In this document: one piece after another, positions 9,571 through 18,429 of the stretch | Numbering within the stretch: the stretch's first letter is position 1 | Layout: each line of letters begins with the position of its first letter | Notes under the pieces: model-generated | Databases searched by the model: none | Seen by the model: only the letters and a program-made list of their open reading frames with translations | What the model was told of the DNA's origin: nothing | Translations under genes and position numbers: made by a program | From: Nitrospina sp. | Lineage (GTDB): Bacteria > Nitrospinota > Nitrospinia > Nitrospinales > VA-1 | DNA: 57,645 bases | Assembly (NCBI GenBank): GCA_018673915.1 | Contig: JABHBK010000041.1 | Span: 1-57,645, forward strand | Direction: 5' to 3'

Positions 9571-11012
9571 TTTAATTTCCACTCGGTGCCGGTCGGGGTG
9601 TCTTCGATGAGGACTCCCATTTCGGTCAAATCATCCCGACAACGGTCCGCTTCGGCCCAGTTTTTGGATTGACGTGCGGATTTGCGATCCGCGATCAATT
9701 TTTCAATTTTTTCAACATCCAAACCCAGGTTACTATTTTTTATCTCGAAAAGTTCTTTTTCAAACTCTTCGGGGGTGAGGCAGAAGATTCCCAGGATCTT
9801 TCCAGCGTCTTTCCAGGCTGTTACGGCAACCGCAAGTTTTCCCAGGTTGTCAGAGTTTTTTATCTGCACTGCGGTATTGAGTTTCCGCAGTTCTTCATTC
9901 ATAAGGGCCATTGCCACGGCGGTGTTCAGGTCATCGTTCATCGCCGCTTCAAACTTTTGCGTCAAAGGATGGTCCTTCACTTTTTTCGAGAAGTCCGGGA
10001 TGGTTGCTGAATCCAGACTGCCGATTTTTTCCTGCACCCCTGCCAGTCCTTCATAAAATCGGGAAAGCACTTTGGTGGCGTCTTCCAGATTTTTTTCCGA
10101 AAAGTCGATCGGACTGCGGTAATGACTGCTGATGAGAAACAATCGCAAAACTTCAGGGTGGTATTTTTTATAGACTTCGCGAATGGTAAAAAAGTTGCCC
10201 AGAGATTTGGACATTTTTTCTTTATCGATATTGACGAATCCATTATGCACCCAGTAACGAACCGGCTGTTTGCCGGTGCAACCGCAGGACTGCGCGATTT
10301 CGTTTTCGTGATGGGGGAAGACCAGGTCTTTACCACCGCCGTGGATGTCAAAGGTGTCTCCGAGATATTTTTTGCTCATGGCCGAGCATTCAATATGCCA
10401 GCCGGGTCGGCCCGGACCCCAGGGGCTGTCCCAGAAAGGTTCGCCGGGTTTGCTCTTTTTCCATAAGGCAAAATCCAGCGGATTGCGTTTGGTTTCGTTG
10501 ACCTCGACACGGGCTCCCGATTGCAGGTCATCATTGTTTTTGCCGGAAAGACAACCGTATTCTTTGAAGGACTTTATGGAATAGAAAACATCACCCTCCG
10601 ATTCATAAGCCTTGTCCTGATCTACAAGGGACTGGATCATTTCTAGCATTTCGGGAATGTGGTCGGTGGCTTTCGGTTCTTCGGTGGGCGCGGCGATATT
10701 CAGGCGTCCCATGTCTTCGTAAAACGCATCGATATATTTGCGGTTGATCTCCTGCCAGTCCACACCCTGTTCATTGGCGCGATTGATGATCTTGTCATCA
10801 ATGTCGGTGAAGTTGCGCACGAAAAGGACTTCATATCCCCGGTATTGGAAATAACGGTAAAAGGTGTCGAAGACAATGGCGGCGCGGGCATGACCGACAT
10901 GGCAGTAGTCGTAGACGGTGACACCGCATACATACATGCCGATCTGGTTTTCTTTTAAAGGAACGAATTCCTCTTTTTTCCGGGTCATGGTATTATAGAT
11001 AAATAGGCTCAT
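9567..11012 (-). CDS. cysS: Cysteinyl-tRNA synthetase
   Basis: A 481-residue class I aminoacyl-tRNA synthetase charging tRNA-Cys. Visible are the N-terminal YVCGVTVYDYCHVGHAR (zinc Cys plus the HIGH-like HVGH), FVRNFTDIDDKII, the GWHIECSAM zinc region, FPHHENEIAQS, and KMSKSLGNF near residue 270. Length matches the family (about 460-480). Its stop overlaps the DUF2851 start by four bases. Upstream lies an intergenic segment with two palindromic repeats (11029-11046 and 11126-11148). Confidence 0.97.
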   Translation of the reverse strand: MSLFIYNTMTRKKEEFVPLKENQIGMYVCGVTVYDYCHVGHARAAIVFDTFYRYFQYRGYEVLFVRNFTDIDDKIINRANEQGVDWQEINRKYIDAFYEDMGRLNIAAPTEEPKATDHIPEMLEMIQSLVDQDKAYESEGDVFYSIKSFKEYGCLSGKNNDDLQSGARVEVNETKRNPLDFALWKKSKPGEPFWDSPWGPGRPGWHIECSAMSKKYLGDTFDIHGGGKDLVFPHHENEIAQSCGCTGKQPVRYWVHNGFVNIDKEKMSKSLGNFFTIREVYKKYHPEVLRLFLISSHYRSPIDFSEKNLEDATKVLSRFYEGLAGVQEKIGSLDSATIPDFSKKVKDHPLTQKFEAAMNDDLNTAVAMALMNEELRKLNTAVQIKNSDNLGKLAVAVTAWKDAGKILGIFCLTPEEFEKELFEIKNSNLGLDVEKIEKLIADRKSARQSKNWAEADRCRDDLTEMGVLIEDTPTGTEWKLK

Positions 11013-11028
11013 GCAGATAAAATATCAC

Positions 11029-11046
11029 CCTCTAGCGAGGGAAGCA
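11029..11046. repeat. 18-bp interspersed repeat, copy 1
   Basis: CCTCTAGCGAGGGAAGCA, identical to 21431-21448. Both copies lie upstream of a minus-strand gene (cysS here, the parvulin gene there). The core CCCTC-TAGC-GAGGG can fold as a short hairpin. Confidence 0.6.
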
Positions 11047-11125
11047 ACCGGCCCAGCGACCGGATGCGGATAGGTGGCAATCATTTCTGGCGAAAAGTTA
11101 GTTTTTGGGCGGTTTGAAAAAATCT

Positions 11126-11148
11126 TCTCCCTTAGTCAGGGGGAGGTC
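11126..11148. repeat. REP-like G/C palindrome
   Basis: CTCCC, a seven-base spacer, then GGGGGAG. The minus strand reads CCTCCCCCTGACTAAGGG, close to the palindromes at 14748-14776 and 19490-19506. It lies between the TPR-cupredoxin stop and the cysS start, with no T-run to suggest a terminator. Confidence 0.5.
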
Positions 11149-11173
11149 AATCATCTGGCGAGCAAAAGCTTTG

Positions 11174-13174
11174 CTACTTCCTCTCCACGGGAGCGGGATT
11201 GAGACGTTCTTCGAGTTCTTTGACGTTCAGGCGCAGTTGCGAGACAGCGAACTTGGCCTGACTCTTCAGTGATGCTTCCGTTATAGGTTCTTCTGATTTG
11301 CCGTACCCGGAAATTTCTTTGCGGATGGTATCGAGTTTCTGTTCCAGCAGGATACTGCGTTTGGAACTGAAACTTTTGGCGATGGCGCCTTTCAATCCTT
11401 CTCCTGCATAATGTTTGGTCACAGCCATCAGCATACGCTTGCGGGAAATGAATTTTTTGCCGTTTTTCCAGTCTTCAATTGCCTGGAACATTTCTCTTTC
11501 GATATTGTCGACAATGGCGTTGTAATCGGTCGGGTCGGTCATGTCATGGATTTCTCCCGGAACCGAAGCGGACTTGATATCAAAATCGAAGGTCTGGTCA
11601 ACGCCGGTCAAATCTGCGGACGTGAGGTTGGCTTCCACTTCGCCGGGAGCCAGCATCGGGTCCCAAACCTGCATGATGTAGCCTTCGCTTTTTACGCTAT
11701 CGAATTTATAGTCGCCGTTATTATCGGGTTTGGTGTAATAACCATTGGGGACGACGAAGATGGTCCCGATCATATCTTTATGCATATTGCATCTTAGTAC
11801 TACTGGCCCGGCCTGCGTGAACTCTATGGTTTTGAAAGAGCCGGATGCCATGGCCCCCAGGTTGAATTGATTGCTTAAAGACTTGGAAAAAATATTGTGA
11901 ACCTCTCGGTCTTTATTGGCAAACGTCACGGTAGACCCCACCGTTATTACCGAGTGTTGGGGGAAGAAACTCAAGCCGTTCTGGTCGATGGTCAACTCCT
12001 GCATTTTTTGATTGCCAACACGAAGCTTACTTTTGGTTTCTAGAAACACCAGGGTATTGGGACCGGGTTTTTGACCATTGATCTTGATATTGCCTGTTAC
12101 CAGTGTGGAGTTTTTAACTTTCTTGGATCCTTCTTCCATCTTGTGATCGGAGCCTGAACCCTCGGGTTTTTTATCGTCAGCAATTTTTTTAGCTGCTGGA
12201 GGGGTTTCGATCTTCGCTTGCTGAACCGGGGCTGCTTCTTTTTTGATCGGTTTCTCAGCCGCTGGATCATAAAGTCCCAAGGCGGTCAGCATCTGGATGA
12301 CGAAGGGTTTTTCGAATTGTTTGTCCATTTCAATGGCTTTGAGAAAATGCGGACCCGCGGTTTTAAACTTTTTCTGGATACCCAATACAATGCCCAGATC
12401 GAAATGTCCTTGTGCAAAATCCGGATTGATTTCCAGGGCCTTTTTGTAGGCAGATTTCTCCTTTTCATACATTTTTTTGCGGCCAAAAGCTTTTCCCAGC
12501 ATGCTGTAGGCCATATAATTATCGGGTGAAAGCTTTACAGTTTTTTGAAACAGACGTATGGCTTCTTCAGGGTGATCCGCTTCCAGCTCGGACATGGCCC
12601 AGTTAAAAGTGATCTCCTCATCATTGGGTGAGAGTTCATGGGCTCGGGCAAAACGTCTGTTGGCCCCTTCATACTTTTTCGCCATCCGTAGAGCCGCACC
12701 CCAGATAGAATATAGTTCCGGTGAATTGGGGCTGATTTTGGAGGCCTCTTCAAACTCAATATCTCCGGCGTTGAACTTGCCCTCTTCGGTAAAGAGCATG
12801 CCTTTCTGGATATGCTCCAGTGTTCGCCGGGGAAGTTGGGAACGTGGTGTCGGAAGGGTTGTGGCGGCCTTAATCAGATTGCCTGTATCAAAGTCACTGG
12901 GGAGCTTAAGTTCGGGTTTTTCCGATTCCTTATTATTATTCGGCTGAGCTTTTATATTTTCCGCATTTGCGCGTTCCGCTTTCTCAAGTTCTGCTTTTTC
13001 ACGTTCCGCTTTGGCTTCCTGGAATTTGTTATAAGGTTCGAGATTGCTTTCAGGTGCGGAATAGTGCATCAAGGCCCACAGCCCTACAGCTAATATGCCC
13101 ACCCAGCTCAATGTCAGAAAGGTGCGTTTCAGGGGACTGCTGGGTGACTCAATCATTTTATTTTTTGAACTCAT
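11174..13174 (-). CDS. Membrane-anchored TPR protein with cupredoxin domain
   Basis: A 666-residue protein. An N-terminal membrane segment (about residues 18-38) is followed by a charged Glu/Lys/Ala-rich linker (45-75), a TPR array (about 115-300), a Pro/Lys-rich linker, and a cupredoxin-like domain (about 365-480). That domain shows a probable type 1 copper site: His in EVHNIF, then Cys, His and Met in RCNMHKDM. It resembles the cupredoxin domains found in proteins annotated as methylamine utilization proteins. The remaining 100 residues are helical. With an N-terminal anchor the bulk should be periplasmic, so it could bind copper or pass electrons. AAGGAAAG lies five bases before the ATG. 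A good promoter is seen at 13374-13403. Confidence 0.8.
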   Translation of the reverse strand: MSSKNKMIESPSSPLKRTFLTLSWVGILAVGLWALMHYSAPESNLEPYNKFQEAKAEREKAELEKAERANAENIKAQPNNNKESEKPELKLPSDFDTGNLIKAATTLPTPRSQLPRRTLEHIQKGMLFTEEGKFNAGDIEFEEASKISPNSPELYSIWGAALRMAKKYEGANRRFARAHELSPNDEEITFNWAMSELEADHPEEAIRLFQKTVKLSPDNYMAYSMLGKAFGRKKMYEKEKSAYKKALEINPDFAQGHFDLGIVLGIQKKFKTAGPHFLKAIEMDKQFEKPFVIQMLTALGLYDPAAEKPIKKEAAPVQQAKIETPPAAKKIADDKKPEGSGSDHKMEEGSKKVKNSTLVTGNIKINGQKPGPNTLVFLETKSKLRVGNQKMQELTIDQNGLSFFPQHSVITVGSTVTFANKDREVHNIFSKSLSNQFNLGAMASGSFKTIEFTQAGPVVLRCNMHKDMIGTIFVVPNGYYTKPDNNGDYKFDSVKSEGYIMQVWDPMLAPGEVEANLTSADLTGVDQTFDFDIKSASVPGEIHDMTDPTDYNAIVDNIEREMFQAIEDWKNGKKFISRKRMLMAVTKHYAGEGLKGAIAKSFSSKRSILLEQKLDTIRKEISGYGKSEEPITEASLKSQAKFAVSQLRLNVKELEERLNPAPVERK

Positions 13175-13502
13175 AACTTTCCTTACTTAGGGGGAAACCT
13201 TTGTTAATAGGACTAATCGACTAAAGATCGTCGGTAAATGAAATTTATTCCTTAATAAATGCTTTCTGCCATAATTCTGTTTGCAGGCGGGTTTAAGGAA
13301 CGGTTAAAAACTTCCATACTCCCGCTTGCTATGCTTATTAAAATAATCAAGTTGAATTATGTTGAGGAATACGATTAAATCATAGCCTCAAACGGCCTGT
13401 CAACCGGGAGTGTCTTTGAATAAGGAAGTAATGAGGAAGTTTTTTAGCCAAAATGGTTGAATCGGGCAGGTTTTTTAACACTATCGTGAGATTTAAAAGT
13501 TA
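13175..13502. other. Divergent intergenic region
   Basis: This 328-bp AT-rich stretch separates the minus-strand TPR-cupredoxin gene from the plus-strand dCTP-deaminase-like gene. It holds the promoter described at 13374-13403. I see no clear plus-strand promoter, no RNA gene and no ORF worth calling. Confidence 0.5.
13374..13403 (-). promoter_or_regulatory. Predicted sigma-70 promoter for TPR-cupredoxin gene
   Basis: The minus strand has a perfect -35 TTGACA (13398-13403), an 18-base spacer and a -10 TTTAAT (13374-13379). It points toward the gene starting at 13174 and would give a leader of roughly 190 bases. Confidence 0.5.
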
Positions 13503-14684
13503 ATGAGCTCAGCGGCGGAAGATAAAATATTGGAATCAGAACTGTTGGCCAATTTAAAAGGGAAGTCGGGGTATCTTCCCTGCCAGTTGATTGAAATGGC
13601 TCTCAGAGAAGGAATAATCCACTCCCAAGTACCTATAGAGGCTTCGCAGGTACAACCTGTGAGTTTGGATTTGCGGCTGGGGACCAAGGCTTATCGAATT
13701 CAGTGTAGCTTTTTACCTGAAAATGAGTCGGTAGAAACCAAGCTAAAAGAAGTAACGCTTTATGATTTCGAAATCGCCAACGGGGGAATTTTAGAAAAAA
13801 ATGCCATTTACCTGATTCCCCTTATGGAGGAGTTAAATTTGCCTCCCGCGTTTTATGGTCTTGCCAACCCAAAGAGCTCGACCGGCAGACTGGATATGTT
13901 CACTCGTGTCATTGTGGATGAGGGGCATCGTTTCGATGAAATTCCGAGAGGTTATCGGGGCAAGCTATATCTGGAAGTCATTCCCCGTTCCTTTCCCGTA
14001 AAAGTCAAGACAGGGCTTTCGTTGAATCAGTTAAGGTTGGCGCATGTCAAATTAGACACCCTGGGTAAACAAGGCTTGGAGGCCAAGTACAAAAAGAATC
14101 CGATTTTATTTGATAAAAGTGGATTCGTCATTCCATACGATCAGGTAAAGGTGGAAGGGGGAGTCTATGTCGGGGTGGATGTGTCGGGTGACCAGCCTGA
14201 TTCCATCGTGGCTTATAAGGCCAAGACCAATTCCAGCGTGATCGACCTTTCCAAAATTCGGCATTATAAGGCGGACGATTTCTGGGAACCGATTTACCGT
14301 CCCAAGAAGAATCGATTGATTTTGGAGCCGGAAAGTTTTTATATAATGATGTCGAAAGAAAAAATCTGCATCTGGCCCGACTGGTTGGCTGAGATGGTTG
14401 CCTACGAGCCCAACAGCGGGGAATTAAGGACGCATTACGCCGGTTTTTTTGATTCAGGCTTTGGGTGGAATGGAACGGATGAACTCATGAATCAGGGTAC
14501 CCGGGCGGTGATGGAAGTGCGACCCCATGATGTCCCTTTTATGGTAGAACATGGTCAGACATTTTGTCGCTTGAAATTTGATAAAGTGGTGGAACGGCCT
14601 GAAAAGGTGTATGGTCTGGCTCTGAATTCTAATTACCACTCGCAAGGTTTGGCTTTAAGTAAATATTTCGACCCCGACCATTAG
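13503..14684 (+). CDS. Two-domain dCTP deaminase-like protein
   Basis: A 393-residue protein matching the long 2'-deoxycytidine 5'-triphosphate deaminase family, roughly twice the length of E. coli Dcd. The first domain has VSLDLRLGTKAYRI (near 52) and the trimer active-site-like loop ANPKSSTGRLDMFTRVIVD (near 122); the second half has another DCD/dUTPase-like beta fold (about 215-390) with FDSGFGW and a second GQTFCRLKFD strand. Such enzymes supply dUMP precursors from dCTP. It opens the plus-strand block ending at 19364. The ribosome-binding site is weak. Confidence 0.78.
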   Translation: MSSAAEDKILESELLANLKGKSGYLPCQLIEMALREGIIHSQVPIEASQVQPVSLDLRLGTKAYRIQCSFLPENESVETKLKEVTLYDFEIANGGILEKNAIYLIPLMEELNLPPAFYGLANPKSSTGRLDMFTRVIVDEGHRFDEIPRGYRGKLYLEVIPRSFPVKVKTGLSLNQLRLAHVKLDTLGKQGLEAKYKKNPILFDKSGFVIPYDQVKVEGGVYVGVDVSGDQPDSIVAYKAKTNSSVIDLSKIRHYKADDFWEPIYRPKKNRLILEPESFYIMMSKEKICIWPDWLAEMVAYEPNSGELRTHYAGFFDSGFGWNGTDELMNQGTRAVMEVRPHDVPFMVEHGQTFCRLKFDKVVERPEKVYGLALNSNYHSQGLALSKYFDPDH

Positions 14685-14747
14685 CTACTGGACGTGGGGC
14701 CAGCACTGCATTGCCCGTAAAGCGGACTGAATCGCAATACTTTAATG

Positions 14748-14776
14748 TCTCCCCCTGATAAGGGGGAATCAGGGGG
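14748..14776. repeat. REP-like G/C palindrome with trailing G5
   Basis: CTCCCCCTGATAAGGGGG followed by AATCAGGGGG. A CCCCCT/AGGGGG hairpin with a GATA loop plus a third G-run is a pattern seen in interspersed repeats of many bacteria. It lies between the dCTP-deaminase-like gene and scpB. Confidence 0.55.
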
Positions 14777-14822
14777 TTTGCATAAGCCGGCAGTTTTAGT
14801 AACCAATGGTATTAAAATAAAT

Positions 14823-15458
14823 ATGGAACGAGAAGAATTAAAATCGGTTGTTGAGAATGTTCTTTTGGCGGCAGATCAGCCGATCAATGCCAATGAGCTT
14901 TCCAAGATTTTCCTGGATGGAACGGATAAAGACGAACTACATTCCATTCTTGAGGAATTGAAGGAAGAGTATAATTCGCGCAACTTGCAGGTCGTGGAGG
15001 TAGCGGATGGTTATCAACTTTGTACCCGACATGAATATAATGATTTTATCAGGAAGTATTTGAAGCTTGACCGGTCAACCCGGTTATCTCAACCTAGCTT
15101 GGATACCTTGTCGATCATTGCCTACAAACAACCACTCACCCGGCAGGAGGTGGATGACATCCGCGGAGTGGATTCAAGTGGAGTGATGAAGACTCTTTTA
15201 GAAAAAAAGGTGATAGGTCCTGCAGGACGGAAAAAGGTACCCGGTCGGCCTATTATGTATCGTACGACCCAAAAATTTTTGGAATATTTTGGCTTGAAAG
15301 ATTTGAGCGATTTGCCCACTCTGGAAGATTTGAGGGAAGAGATTGAGGGAGAAGATCCTCCGCTTCAGACCCAAATCGAATTTTCGACCTCCAAGACGGA
15401 CGTGTCCAGCGTGGCTGGATCAGTCCCCGAAAGCGGGGAAGATTCTACAGACGATTAA
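14823..15458 (+). CDS. scpB: Segregation and condensation protein B
   Basis: A 211-residue ScpB, the winged-helix kleisin partner of the SMC condensin complex. It begins MEREELKSVVENVLLAADQP and contains the family blocks QVVEVADGYQL, LSIIAYKQPLTRQEVDDIRGVDSSGV and GRPIMYRTTQKFLEYFGLKDLSDLP. The acidic C-terminal tail is typical. I choose the ATG at 14823 because the upstream part of the frame (from 14745) would translate the REP-like palindrome. No scpA or smc gene is in the window. Confidence 0.92.
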   Translation: MEREELKSVVENVLLAADQPINANELSKIFLDGTDKDELHSILEELKEEYNSRNLQVVEVADGYQLCTRHEYNDFIRKYLKLDRSTRLSQPSLDTLSIIAYKQPLTRQEVDDIRGVDSSGVMKTLLEKKVIGPAGRKKVPGRPIMYRTTQKFLEYFGLKDLSDLPTLEDLREEIEGEDPPLQTQIEFSTSKTDVSSVAGSVPESGEDSTDD

Positions 15459-15474
15459 ACCTCCCACCATCTGT

Positions 15475-15498
15475 GGGGCCGTGGTATTCTTCCTTCCC
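15475..15498 (+). repeat. Partial copy of interspersed repeat family (GGCCGTGRTATTCTT)
   Basis: GGCCGTGGTATTCTTCCTTC resembles 19401-19440 (GGCCGTGATATTCTTACTTC), 18 of 20 by eye. It sits between scpB and the rluB-like gene. Confidence 0.4.
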
Positions 15499-15519
15499 TA
15501 ATCATACTTCTCTAATATT

Positions 15520-16290
15520 ATGAAAATTCGTTTGCAAAAAATAATCGCCGATGCTGGGCTCGCATCTCGCCGTGAAGCGGAAAGATGGATTGAGCAGGGC
15601 AAGGTTAGTGTCAATAAACAGGTTGTCACCGAGTTGGGGACCTTGGCGAACCCGACCAAGGATAATATCGAGATTGATGGGAAACCAATACCCCGGCACC
15701 AGAAACCCGCCTACCTCATCCTGAATAAGCCTACATCTTGCTTGACTACTACAGATGATGACAAACGTGGACGAACAACCGTTATGGAATTTGTTCGGGT
15801 AGTGCAGACCCGTGTTTTTCCCGTGGGGCGTTTGGATTTTAATACCCAGGGGCTACTTCTATTTACGAATGATGGTCTTCTCTCAAAAAAACTATTGGAC
15901 CCCAGATATGGTGTGCCACGAACCTATAAGGTCAAGGTGTCAGGCGTTCCTACTGAAAAAACTTTAAAAAGACTGGCGCGCGGGGTGCACCTTGAGGACA
16001 GCCAGTTTCGCCCTATAGAAGCAAAGGTGCATAGAGCCAGTGGCAAAAACTGTTTTCTTATATTGACTCTGACGGAAGGAAAAAATCGTCATATCAAAAG
16101 AGTTTGTGAGCATATCGGGCACCCGGTGATCAAGTTACAGCGCACCCATTTTGGGGGATTGAACCTGACAGGCCTTCCTTTAGGGGCTTGCCGTTTTCTC
16201 AGTCCTAAAGAAATTAAAACACTTAAAAGTCTTGTTGCTAAAGAACCCGATCCGGTGAAAGTAAGTAGAAAGAAGCGGGGAAAAAAATGA
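15520..16290 (+). CDS. rluB: Pseudouridine synthase, RluB/RsuA family
   Basis: A 256-residue enzyme that isomerises a uridine in rRNA. It has an N-terminal S4 RNA-binding domain (MKIRLQKIIADAGLASRREAE, VSVNKQVV), then the catalytic domain with the active-site Asp in PVGRLDFNTQGLLLFTND near residue 105, and the conserved LTEGKNRHIKRV near 185. Length and the basic C-terminal tail fit RluB (23S U2605) better than RsuA, but the target site is an inference. The stop overlaps the next gene's ATGA by four bases, so the two are coupled. Confidence 0.88.
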   Translation: MKIRLQKIIADAGLASRREAERWIEQGKVSVNKQVVTELGTLANPTKDNIEIDGKPIPRHQKPAYLILNKPTSCLTTTDDDKRGRTTVMEFVRVVQTRVFPVGRLDFNTQGLLLFTNDGLLSKKLLDPRYGVPRTYKVKVSGVPTEKTLKRLARGVHLEDSQFRPIEAKVHRASGKNCFLILTLTEGKNRHIKRVCEHIGHPVIKLQRTHFGGLNLTGLPLGACRFLSPKEIKTLKSLVAKEPDPVKVSRKKRGKK

Positions 16291-17261
16291 TTTCATTGAG
16301 ATGTGTTTCGGCTCTTTGGATGGGTTTTTTGTTTTTTATTTCTGCTGGGTTTTGCAGTGTTGAGGTTCTTGCGCAAGAAAGGATGCGTGATGTTTATGAG
16401 GGTTTCGCAACCGTTGAGGTGAAGAGAGAAAACTATGTGGTCTCCCGGAATAAGGCTGTACAGCTTGCCTTGAAGAATGGATTGAAAGAAGCGTTAAAAG
16501 AAATAATGGGAGAGGAGGAATTTGAAGCGAGTCAGAGAGACCTTCGAAAAATTTTGAGACACGCCTCGCATTATGTAAAAAGCTATCGCTTTTTAGAAGC
16601 CTATGATGATCCGGCCAATCTAACCAGTGAGGTGAGGTTGGAAATGCGGTTCTTCTCCTCTGCGGTGAACCAGACCCTGGCTGGATTAGGAGTGATTGCA
16701 GGACCTGTCAACGAAAATAAAGTGGTTCTTCTAATCAATGAAAAAAGTTTTACTTCAGCACCGGTTACCTCGTTTTGGGATATCATTCCCATTTCGGAGA
16801 CCCAACTTGCTAATAACCTTACTGAAAATGGAATAACTGTTGTAGACCGAGAAAATCTGCGGGATATAGTTTCTGAAAGAACGGTCTTGAAAGCGATCCA
16901 AGGCGATTTGAGTTTTGCCAGAAAGATAGGGTTGAAAGCCGGTGCCGATATCGTTATCGTAGGTACGGCGGTGTCCAGCCTGCGCGAAGAAAATATTAAT
17001 AAAGGCACTAAAACCGTTCAGGCCAATATTAATGTTAAGGTGGTATCCACTTTAGAATCTTCGTTGATTACTGCGAAGACTGAATTTTCGACCATCAAAC
17101 ATGGGCAGGCTTTGCAGGCAGAACTAGAAGCTTTTGATATTGCTAGTAAAAAACTTTCAGATTTTCTTACTCCCTCGTTCCATCGTTATCGGGAAAAGGG
17201 GGTGGAGTTGCCCACGAAGAAGGCCCCAGAGGCTCCACCCATGTCCATGTCGGATATGTAA
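16287..17261 (+). CDS. Exported FlgT/CsgG-like protein
   Basis: A 324-residue exported protein with a signal peptide (residues 1-30, cleavage near VLAQ). Residues 35-115 resemble the N-terminal domain of FlgT-like proteins (GFATVEV, then an Ala/Lys-rich helix RNKAVQLALKNGLKEALKEI). The middle and C-terminal part has a beta/alpha fold with ADIVIVGTAVSS near 225, as in CsgG/FlgT-type anticodon-binding-like domains. The role is unknown; no flagellar or curli gene is nearby. It overlaps the rluB-like gene by four bases and is followed two bases later by the permease gene, so an operon is likely. Confidence 0.6.
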   Translation: MISLRCVSALWMGFLFFISAGFCSVEVLAQERMRDVYEGFATVEVKRENYVVSRNKAVQLALKNGLKEALKEIMGEEEFEASQRDLRKILRHASHYVKSYRFLEAYDDPANLTSEVRLEMRFFSSAVNQTLAGLGVIAGPVNENKVVLLINEKSFTSAPVTSFWDIIPISETQLANNLTENGITVVDRENLRDIVSERTVLKAIQGDLSFARKIGLKAGADIVIVGTAVSSLREENINKGTKTVQANINVKVVSTLESSLITAKTEFSTIKHGQALQAELEAFDIASKKLSDFLTPSFHRYREKGVELPTKKAPEAPPMSMSDM

Positions 17262-17263
17262 AA

Positions 17264-18337
17264 ATGAATCAGGAAAATAATAAAAATCTGTTTTTCATTA
17301 CTTTTGCTTTGATTCTTGGGGCCTGCGTTGCCCTTTATTTTTCGCGGCGTGTGGTAGCACCCTTTTTCATAGCCTTTGCCTTGGCCTATCTGCTGGACCC
17401 TCTTGTAGACCGATTGGCTTCATTAAAATTTTCACGAACCTTGTCCGTTTTGGGTTTGATGCTGGCCTTTTTCCTACTGGTGCTGGGTTCGGTGATATTG
17501 CTTATCCCGGTATTTAGCATGCAGGCGGAAAGCCTCGCAAAAAATATTCCTGCCTATGTTGGAATTTTTCAGGAGTGGATGCGCCCGGCTTTGGATTTGA
17601 TCCGTGGATTGGACCCTGCGCGGGTGGAAGAGTTCCTCAATGAAGGGTTGTCACGTTTTGGCGAATTGCCAATGAAAGCTTTGCAATTTTCCAGTAAATT
17701 TATCTGGGGATCGATTTCCAACCTCTTCAATATTGTTTTAATGTTTGCCAACCTGGTGATCATTCCTGTCGTGATGTTTTATATGCTACGCGACTTTGAT
17801 TCAATCAACGCAAAATTGTTACGGCTGGTTCCCACACGGTTTCAGGAAAAAACCAAAGATGTTGTTTTGGAAATTGATCAGGTTCTCTCACGTTTTGTTC
17901 GCGGACAATTGTTGGTTGCCGGTTTGATGGGTGTTCTGTATTCGGTAGGCTTGTTTTTGTGCGATACCCCGATGAGCCTGTCGCTTGGGATGATGGCCGG
18001 GTTGGTCAACCTGGTTCCTTATCTTGGCCTGATTTTAGGCTTGGTGCCTTCAGCAGTTTTGACTTTTATACACACTCAGGAGTGGTTACCGGTGGTCGGT
18101 GTCGTGGGGGTCTTTGCATTTGTTCAAGCTCTGGAAGGCATGTTCATCACACCAAGGGTTGTGGGAGATAATATTGGGCTCCATCCGGTAGCTGTTATTT
18201 TTGCTGTATTGCTGGGTGGGGAATTATTTGGAATTACGGGGATGATCCTTGGTGTCCCCGGAGTCGCCGTCCTGAATGTCCTCCTGTCTCGAGGCATTGT
18301 GCAATATAAAGCTTCTTCGTTGTACTCCTCCCATTAG
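17264..18337 (+). CDS. AI-2E family permease
   Basis: A 357-residue integral membrane protein of the AI-2E transporter family (PerM/TqsA type), with about seven to eight spans. Family signs are the N-terminal FIAFALAYLLDPLVDRL near 38, the amphipathic middle segment, the FVRGQLLVAGLMGVLY near 210 and the C-terminal GLHPVAVIFAVLLGGELFGITGMILGVPG. Members export diverse small solutes or act as Na+/H+ antiporters, so quorum-signal export should not be assumed. The start is two bases after the previous stop. A strong terminator follows at 18342-18374. Confidence 0.9.
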   Translation: MNQENNKNLFFITFALILGACVALYFSRRVVAPFFIAFALAYLLDPLVDRLASLKFSRTLSVLGLMLAFFLLVLGSVILLIPVFSMQAESLAKNIPAYVGIFQEWMRPALDLIRGLDPARVEEFLNEGLSRFGELPMKALQFSSKFIWGSISNLFNIVLMFANLVIIPVVMFYMLRDFDSINAKLLRLVPTRFQEKTKDVVLEIDQVLSRFVRGQLLVAGLMGVLYSVGLFLCDTPMSLSLGMMAGLVNLVPYLGLILGLVPSAVLTFIHTQEWLPVVGVVGVFAFVQALEGMFITPRVVGDNIGLHPVAVIFAVLLGGELFGITGMILGVPGVAVLNVLLSRGIVQYKASSLYSSH

Positions 18338-18341
18338 CTGA

Positions 18342-18374
18342 GAGTTAGAGATCGGGCCTAACTCACTGTTTTTT
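18342..18374 (+). terminator. Rho-independent terminator after AI-2E permease gene
   Basis: GAGTTAG (18342-18348), nine-base loop, CTAACTC (18358-18364), then a run of six T (18369-18374). It ends the plus-strand transcript five bases after the permease stop codon. Confidence 0.75.
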
Positions 18375-18429
18375 CTGATCTTTCCCCTTGACCTTTTGTA
18401 ACGCATTGATTATATTGGTCTTCAATAGC

